DNA from: Cladopsammia gracilis
Lineage: Eukaryota > Cnidaria > Anthozoa > Scleractinia > Dendrophylliidae
NCBI GenBank assembly: GCA_022457155.1
Contig: JAJGOT010000163.1
Span: forward strand, 1,291,001-1,355,000
Reading direction: 5' to 3'
DNA: 64,000 nt
Shown here: piece after piece, positions 57,705-64,000 of the stretch
Layout: every line of letters starts with the position of its first letter
Position numbering within the stretch: position 1 is the stretch's first letter
The notes under the pieces: model-generated
What the model saw: the letters and a program-made list of their open reading frames with translations, nothing else
The model's database searches: none
Told to the model about the DNA's origin: nothing
Position numbers and translations under genes: made by a program

Positions 57705-58110
57705 TGTGCCGCCTTTGTAATGACTTCTGCAAATGGTATGACATTCTAGTCTTCTCGGATAAGGAAGAAAAAAACTGTAGGCCCCGTCCCACAGCACTCT
57801 CTGATTTGTTCTTGTGGGACGTTAAAGATCCCACATCACTATTTGAAAAGAGTAGGGGCCGTAGACCCGGGTGGTGTGGTCAACCTTGCGGGTTGTGGGA
57901 TTGGAAGGGATGGCACCTCGCATGGGACCTGAGTCCCATTCACGCCTTTCCCTCTGGTCTGTATGAGTCCAGAAAAGTTGGATAGATTAGTAGATTAGAA
58001 GGTCATTTTAGTAAAAACATAATTTTGTGTCCCACTTAGGGACACAAAGATGGCAGCCAAACCTTCAAAGTCTGAATTACACCAAAAATCTTGTCACAAA
58101 AGATTGGATT
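57415..58110 (+). repeat. Dispersed repeat split by a SINE (sibling 25740-26010)
   Basis: GGAATTGTAGAGAGTTTAAA and GTGTCCCACTTAGGGACAC flank the SINE at 57590-58000. The sibling copy is uninterrupted. Confidence 0.75.
57590..58000 (+). mobile_element. tRNA-derived SINE, plus strand
   Basis: The head (about 57602-57675) has box A TTAGCTCAGTGGTAGAG and box B GGTTCAAATC, and ends GACCGGACCA. The body follows (CTCAGGGTCTTAAAATAACT, GGGACGTTAAAGATCC). Stem mismatches show that it is not a working tRNA gene. The site is flanked by GAGTATTGGTC duplications on the left. Confidence 0.85.
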
Positions 58111-58309
58111 CAAAAAAAGTTCCATAAAATCAGCTTATAAGGATCTATATAATGCAAAAATAACTTTCAACTGGTTCAATTTTGTTTATTTTCATGGCTT
58201 ATCTGAAATAGCGTAACCAATTGATATATGTAATGTGTTACAGTACAACTCCAACATAATGAAAATGTTGTTCCTTGCATTGAAACCTCTACATGATAGA
58301 CTCTGTTGC

Positions 58310-58946
58310 ACAGATAGGTGCTTTGTACATCAAAATTACTAGAGATTAATATGATTCAACGTTAAGATCCCTGTGGTTTTGAACATTGATATATAATTTT
58401 ATATTACTACAGGTTCATATGATTCAAAGTTAAGTGCCCTGTGGTTTGTACATTGACATTACTTCAGGTTCATATGATTCAAAGTTAAGATCCCTGTGGT
58501 TTATACATTGAAATACTACAGGTTCATAGACAAAGTTAGGTGCCCTGTGGTTTGTACATTGAAATTACTATAAGTTCAAATGATTCAATGTTAAGATCCC
58601 TGTGGTTTGTACATTGAAATTACTATAAGTTCATAATGATTCAATGTTAAGATCCCTGTGGTTTGTACATTCAAATTACTATTAAATAGATTCATGTAAT
58701 TCAAAGATAAATGCCCTGTGGTTTGTACATTGAAATTACTACAGGTTCGTATAATTCAATGTTAAGAGCCCTGTGGTTTGTACATTCAATTACTACAGGT
58801 TCATATGATTCAAAGTTAAGATCCCTGTGGTTTGTACATTGAAATTACTGCAGTTTCATATCCAGATTCAACATTAAGACCCCTGTGGTTTGTACATTCA
58901 AATTGCTGCAGGTTCATATGATTCAACATTAAGAACCCTGTGGTTT
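58310..58946 (+). repeat. ~55-bp tandem repeat, about 11 copies
   Basis: Units of GGTTCATATGATTCAAAGTT, then AAGATCCCTGTGGTTTGTAC and ATTGAAATTACTACA. Copies are diverged. Confidence 0.9.
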
Positions 58947-58947
58947 G

Positions 58948-59380
58948 GTGGTGACTCAAAAAAGTTTTGCACAGGGATGCTCTGCCCCAAGGTCCAAACC
59001 CTTACCCTTTCATATACCGTTTTGACAGAAAAGGTACCCCTTTTGTATAGTTACCTTTCATTGAAAATGGTACCCCAAATTCATATACCTTTCAATGAAA
59101 ATGGTAGCCCTTTCATATGGCCTTTGTGTGTCTGTTTGATATATTTTGAAAGGCATTTTTTATAATACTTATATGCAAATGGTAGCTTTCCCTACCTATT
59201 TTGATACTTCAACTCATGTTTTCCTACCCTTACCTATACTTCTTGAAATCCCTACCCTTTCATATACTTCAACTTGTGAAATCCTGACCCTTTCATATAC
59301 CTCCAGCCTCAAAAAGGTACCCCTTTCGGGCGGAGCATCCCCGTATAGCCCATTATAGGGAGAACCCCCCCCCCCCCCCC
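58948..59380. mobile_element. MITE with poly-G/C ends, copy 2
   Basis: Reverse orientation to 13041-13481. It shares GGATGCTCCGCCC, the GGTACCCC.TTTCATATACC interior repeats and CCCATTATAGGGAG with a terminal poly-C. It adjoins the tandem repeat directly. Confidence 0.85.
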
Positions 59381-59389
59381 ATCTTAATT

Positions 59390-60480
59390 TTCACTTAATT
59401 GAAATTGTTTCTGCTTATGCTTAAAATGTCACTAGTGAAAACAAAGCATAATTAATCAACGACAGTTTCCACATTGCCAAGAAATAACGTAAAGCACTGG
59501 TGCATGGTTGCAGTCTAGTGTAGTCCTGGCTTTTGGTTTTCAGAGATGTGTGTGCTCACATAACATGATGCAAACCCAAGAGAGGGTTTGGGAGAATCTG
59601 AGATTGATGTGAATTTTAGCTGTGCATGACTTTACTTTGTACACGTTAAGTGCACATTCTCCCCAACTCCCGCTCATATTTGCATAAGAATTAATACATG
59701 AAAACAAAGCATTGTTTATAAAAGAAAACCTGTATTTACTTTTAGCTGTCATAAAAAAATGGATTTACAACCAATCTGTGTATTATACGACCAAAATAAA
59801 TATTGCATAATTTTATGAAATAATTTTACAATGCAACTAAAATATAATCACAATGTAGAAAATAAAAGCTGCTTACTGAATTGTCTTATTTTAATATTTT
59901 AAAGAATGGGATTATGAAATTCATCTGCAGGCACATGTGTATGTATACTGTACCGACTGATACAAGTGGAATAATATGTATACATTTCATACAAACAAAG
60001 AAATTTTATGTTTAACATGAAGTTTCTTTGTTCGTTTGACATGTATGCATATAAAGCCCGGGGTGCAAGTGGTATTTTTACCTTGAAATCCAAATTGCTG
60101 GCAATAAGCTCTATTTTGGGACAAAAATGTTTTTGTTGCGTAATAAGCACTCATGTTGAATGATAATATTCAAGTTAGTTAAGATTAAGTGCTGACAAAA
60201 ACTTACAAAGACAGTGGGATGTTTCGGGGATAGCCTGCATAACAGGCGTTATTGGGACGCTCAAGCGGGTTTTAGGTCGCGAGCGCATAGCGCGAGACAC
60301 GAGCGCAAAGCACGAGACACGCACAAGGAGGGGGATTGGAGGAGAGATAGAACCTTCCTATCCCCCTGCTCAGTTTGAACTGTGCTTTAAGTGACAGTGC
60401 TGTCAACATAACGAAATAGTTTTTTGTGTTTACTTAATTTCCATGTTATAATCACCGGATGCCACCAAATATACAACTAA
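59390..60480. other. No gene recognised
   Basis: AT-rich spacer. A fragment at 60225-60360 (GATAGCCTGCATAACAGGCG, CGCGAGACACGAGCGCAAAG) is dispersed repeat DNA. Confidence 0.45.
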
Positions 60481-60485
60481 ATTGA

Positions 60486-60616
60486 GTGTCTTGGTGTTGC
60501 GGATGGTGTGATCACCAAAATTAATGACGTAAAACGAAAGATTCAAAAGACTGAACAATACCCACACCACAACACAAAAGCTAACCAACAATGGCTTCTG
60601 CAACACCAAGAAACAC
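60486..60616. mobile_element. 126-bp MITE, second copy
   Basis: Near-identical to 41287-41412, including GGATGGTGTGATCACCAAA and AAAGCTAACCAACAATGGCT. Its ends are the same inverted repeats. Confidence 0.88.
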
Positions 60617-61144
60617 TGACTAACTTGGATAAAAACATTCAAGAGAGCAAAATAGAAGCATTGCAAATCAAAAATTCCATTCTGGTGTTATTATTTTGTA
60701 GTCATTATTTTGTCTTTTTCTAAAGTTATATTATTTTCTTTGCATTCATCACCCTATATTTTTAAGATAATAGAGTGATTTTCCTAAGACCATGAAACAG
60801 TGTTTAGCAATTATTAATCAAAATTAGATAAAACTAAACAAGAAAACAATGGAATTGTATCTAATGGTGTCTACTAGTGCCTTGTAACTTAGTAACTATT
60901 TCACTGTTTAAAGAAAAATAACTCTAAAGCACGTTCCCCACCATTATCATGACAACACCCTTTAAGCCCTAATATCAAAATTTAAATTGTCATTTCTAGT
61001 CCAATACATTTCCTAAAGAAGTAGTGGGGAGAAATTGTTTGGAAATCAAGAGAATTCTACATCTTGTGTGATTGCATCCTTAATTCTCGTGACCTTTTTG
61101 ATTGATATTGCAAGGAGAAAATTGATGCTGATCATTCTTAGGGC

Positions 61145-61751
61145 TTAAGGTGGTTCCCAACAGTTTCCAGCACTTTTCAAGACATAGAATTTGATGGGTC
61201 ATTATAACCACTCTATCAGTTGATGCTACAATCATGATATCAAACGAATGCCCAATGATTGGTGAACACGTTATCATTTTTGTGACACAATATGTTACTA
61301 TAGCAACAGTATAACCTGCTGAAAACACCCTTAATTTTAGCTTTAAGTGTTAACTCAAAAATGACTCGGTGAACCCCACTTTTTATTGTCGAATTTTGAT
61401 CAGTAGGATTAGCTGCAGAGCCACCTTAAATTTTCGAAAATTTAAGGTTGCTCTGAACCCCACCTACAGAATTTTTTTAAACTTTGTCAAAAGTTGTATC
61501 TTATCCTACTGATCAAAATTCGACAATAAAAAGTGGGGTTCACCGAGTCATTTTTGAGTTATTAACACTTAAAGCTAAAATTAAGGGTGTTTTGGGCAGG
61601 TTATACTGTTGCTATAGTAACAACCTGTTCACCAATCATTGGGCATTCGTTTGATATCATGATTATAGCATCAACTGATAAAGAGTGGTTTTAATGACCC
61701 ATCAAAATCTAAGTCCTGGAAAGTGCTGGAAACTGTTGGGAGCCACCTTAA
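61145..61751. mobile_element. ~600-bp fold-back pair with TTAA borders
   Basis: Two ~300-bp units lie head to head (61145-61429 and 61442-61751). Each is bordered by TTAAGGTGG-like ends, and they pair over most of their length (GATCAAAATTCGACAATAAA and its complement). TTAA at each border matches the piggyBac target site; the superfamily is inference. Confidence 0.8.
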
Positions 61752-62195
61752 AGGGTTAAAGACACAGCTATGAGGCTACAAATTAATACCATTCAGACAA
61801 CTTTTTAAAGTTTCAACGTTTTTTTACTTTAAATCTTTCTAAGTCAACTCAAAATTTATTTTTAAACATTTAAAAACCCAGGAATAATTCTCATGTTCAT
61901 TGCATTTGAGCACATACATGTACACTGTAAGAAAAATACATGAACACTCTGCTGCAGACATTTCAGTTCTCAAGCTTTTCCTGGCTTGATTCATATCCAT
62001 GGTTTCTTTCCTCCAACACAATTTCACCTTTGCTTTTTAACCTTGAAACTCTACATGGTATATTCCCACCAATGCAACTGGCCATCATTTAGAGTCCTTT
62101 CCTCTTGCAAATTTTTTAAGGCAGCGATCTTGGAGCGCAGCCAGCTTATATGTGAAAGTATCAGGTTGTCAGCGTCTGTATCAGCGTAAATTGAA

Positions 62196-62201
62196 TTTAT
62201 T
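62196..62201 (-). promoter_or_regulatory. TIMM23 polyadenylation signal AATAAA
   Basis: AATAAA on the minus strand, about ten bases past the TIMM23 stop codon. Confidence 0.6.
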
Positions 62202-62210
62202 TAAAAGAGT

Positions 62211-63405
62211 TCATGCCCAGTTAGGTGTTGAAATAGATTGTCCCCTGCTATTCAAAAGCTTCTCTCCAAAATGATACGCTGTTGCAATCCCGCCACCCAA
62301 GGCACCAGCTATAGCAATGGGCCGTAAGCCAGCCGTTGATTTAAAGATCATGCCTGTTAGGGTTGCTGCACCAACAGAGTTATATTCATCTTCCTCTCCT
62401 CCACGCATCTTGCTAATCAAAGTGTCCAGGCTGCAGTACATCAATGCTGTTCAAAATAAAGATTGAACATGTTCAGTTTTTTTGTTTTGTCTGGTTGCTT
62501 AAATATATGTCTGTTTACTAAAATATTATTCCTTGTTCTTGATTTACATTTCTTCCAAGTGGCCCTGGTTCGAATAGTGACATAGTGGGTTTCTGTGAAT
62601 GATGGATATGCATGCTTTATAAATTATATTGTTCTTATAGAAAACACAGTACTTACTGTACCAAATCGAACTCTCAAAAGAACAAGAATATATTTTTATG
62701 GACAAAATGCAGGGTTCGTACTCTTTTCAGATTTTTAAATTCCATGACCTTTTCCATGACCTTTTCCAATTTTTCATGACCAAGAGTTAACAGTTGTTTT
62801 CAAAATTTTTTTGCCTTATTATTCCCACAACATATGCTGCCTTGGTGATTTTGTACCATGAACATAATTTTCCATGACTTTCCATGATCCACACTTAAAT
62901 TCCACGACTTTCCAGGCCTGGAAATTAAATTATACAATTCCATGACTTTGTGGGGGCACGGTGGTCCAGTGGTTAGCGTGTCGGACTTTCAACCTGAAGG
63001 TCGGTGGTTCGGTGCCTGGTCTCTGCCGTCGTGTTGTTTCCTTAGACAAGAAACTTTACTCCACACTCTCTCTCCACCCAGGTGTATAAATGGGTACCGG
63101 CGACAAAATGCTGGGGGTAACCCTGCGATGGACTAGCATCCCATCCAGGGGGGAGTAGCAATATTCCTAGTTGCTTCATGCTACAGAAACCGGGTTAAGC
63201 TCCGGCCGTGTGGGCCATCGTGGCTCGTGTGCGACTTTACCTACCTGACTTTCCAGGTTTTTCCATGACCGTACGAGTCCCTGAAATGGTGTTATTATTT
63301 TATAACTATTTCAACCTGTTTTAGCTGTTATTTTTTACATTCTTACCTAGTACGCCTAGACTGTTGCCGAATGAAGGACCTCTTCTTGTGCATCCATTTA
63401 ACACA
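62211..63405 (-). CDS. TIMM23: Mitochondrial import translocase subunit Tim23, last two exons
   Basis: Minus-strand exons are 63405-63347 and 62446-62211 (stop TGA); acceptors TTTGCAG|T and TTGAACAG|CA, donor CTAG|GTAAGA, phases in agreement. The peptide reads VLNGCTRRGPSFGNSLGVL, then MYCSLDTLISKMRGGEEDEY, VGAATLTGMIFKSTAGLRPI and AIAGALGGGIATAYHFG. It follows the Tim23 C-terminal half through the third and fourth membrane spans, with conserved RG-ED-N-V and TG-L-K---GLR blocks. Tim23 forms the presequence-translocase channel in the inner mitochondrial membrane. The N-terminal exons lie beyond the right edge. Confidence 0.92.
62711..63286. mobile_element. Old MITE (CAGGG..CGTAC ends) split by a SINE, TIMM23 intron
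   Basis: CAGGGTTCGTACTCT on the left pairs with CGTACGAGTCCCTG on the right, and TTCCATGACTTTCCA-type repeats fill the arms. AAATG appears on both flanks. A SINE interrupts it at 62950-63240. The end type is familiar from hAT-like MITEs. Confidence 0.75.
62950..63240 (+). mobile_element. tRNA-derived SINE, plus strand
   Basis: The head has GGTGGTCCAGTGGTTAGCGT (box A) and GGTCGGTGGTTCGGTGCC (degenerate box B). The body includes GGACTAGCATCCCATCCAGG and GCTACAGAAACCGGGTTAAG. A minus-strand relative is at 20335-20530. Confidence 0.85.
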
Positions 63406-63534
63406 CTGCAAATAAACAAAACAAATTAAAATTCATCCTACTAATGACAGGTGTCAATTATCCCATCACTATTGTCTGAAGTACTACACTGTAATGCTAC
63501 ACTTACTGTTATGCAACACTTACTGTCAGGTTAT

Positions 63535-63918
63535 TTTTATTTTATTAACTTCGCCACACTTGGCAGGGACACCACAACAGCTTGCACCAATTACTGTGGC
63601 CCCGTTTCAGTTTTTATACCCACCTCCCTGGGGAAAGGTTGCACACTGAGGGTGGTCACAGCCAGGGTTTTGTTACGTCCTCAATGGTACTTTAACGTCC
63701 CTTACAGTTAGAATGCAAGGAGTTGTAGGAGACAAGGCCAACGGCTTTACGTCACCGCCCAATGACGCGATCATCTGAACCAAGACAAGGTTTTTGAGCA
63801 CAGACAGCATGATCTTACCAGTTATTTAAAGACCCTGGTAAGCGGTCCGGCTGGGATTCGAACCGCGACCTCCCGCTCTGCAAACTGGCGCCCAACTAAC
63901 TGAGCTAACCAGAAGGAT
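63535..63918 (-). mobile_element. tRNA-derived SINE, minus strand
   Basis: On minus: CTGGTTAGCTCAGTTAGTTG (box A), GGTCGCGGTTCGAATCCC (excellent box B), CAGCCGGACCGC, then a body with GTAAGGGACGTTAAAG and an A/AATAAA-rich tail. The head is closer to a tRNA than those of the other two SINEs, but the body shows that it is a SINE. It is upstream of the TIMM23 exon at 63405, probably in an intron. Confidence 0.85.
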
Positions 63919-64000
63919 AAATCCAACAATATACAGAGTTATTTAATATATTCTTCCTTTCCTTGAGTTAGTAGGGTTTGGAATAATATTTAATGCCTGA

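Noticed and set aside
63838..63918. Functional tRNA gene on the minus strand
   Set aside because: It has the best tRNA likeness of the window, but the downstream body and A-rich tail identify a SINE.

Overview
The window is animal nuclear DNA: AT-rich, with spliced genes separated by introns and spacers packed with small repeats. Several signs point to an anthozoan cnidarian such as a stony coral or close relative: a secreted EGF-EGF-D8C (uromodulin/OIT3-like) gene, an NPGP 2A-like peptide ahead of a cysteine-protease mobile-element ORF, tRNA-derived SINEs of a type I associate with coral genomes, and very dense MITEs. The species call is inference; the animal genes are secure.

Layout. 1-7046 (+): last four coding exons of a secreted EGF-EGF-D8C protein, with a 17-bp minisatellite in the first visible intron. 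7047-20530: no protein gene seen; MITEs, a 12-bp minisatellite, and a 2.2-2.8 kb unit repeated in tandem (12767-18345). 21600-22450 (+): decayed mobile-element gene with a 2A-like motif and a C76-like protease domain. 24075-30879 (+): paralogue of the first gene, reduced to its signal-peptide exon and a duplicated second exon; its intron carries a 3.5 kb element that itself contains a 2.3 kb fold-back element. 31-35.7 kb: MITEs, LINE fragments and a second 17-bp array. 35964-40394 (-): three-exon gene for an unrecognised acidic type II membrane protein. 41-43.2 kb: palindromic MITEs. 43286-47110 (-): complete RPL34, including a 14-nt microexon. 47516-57222 (+): complete nine-exon NAF1, head to head with RPL34. 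57.4-62 kb: SINE, tandem repeats and fold-backs. 62211-63405 (-): last two coding exons of TIMM23, which continues beyond the right edge.

RPL34 and NAF1 diverge from an interval of about 400 bp. One encodes a large-subunit ribosomal protein and the other an assembly factor for H/ACA snoRNPs, which modify rRNA, so a shared ribosome-biogenesis promoter is plausible. The other genes have no evident functional link.

Much of the remaining sequence can be read as a record of insertions. Internal duplications preserve empty sites, so target-site duplications of 6, 8, 10 and 12 bp can be read directly for several elements. The observations most worth following up are the possible two-exon secreted peptide precursor (24075-30879), a terminal-inverted-repeat element carrying a tRNA-like box A/box B in two copies, related 17-bp minisatellites in opposite orientations, and the nested fold-back element.
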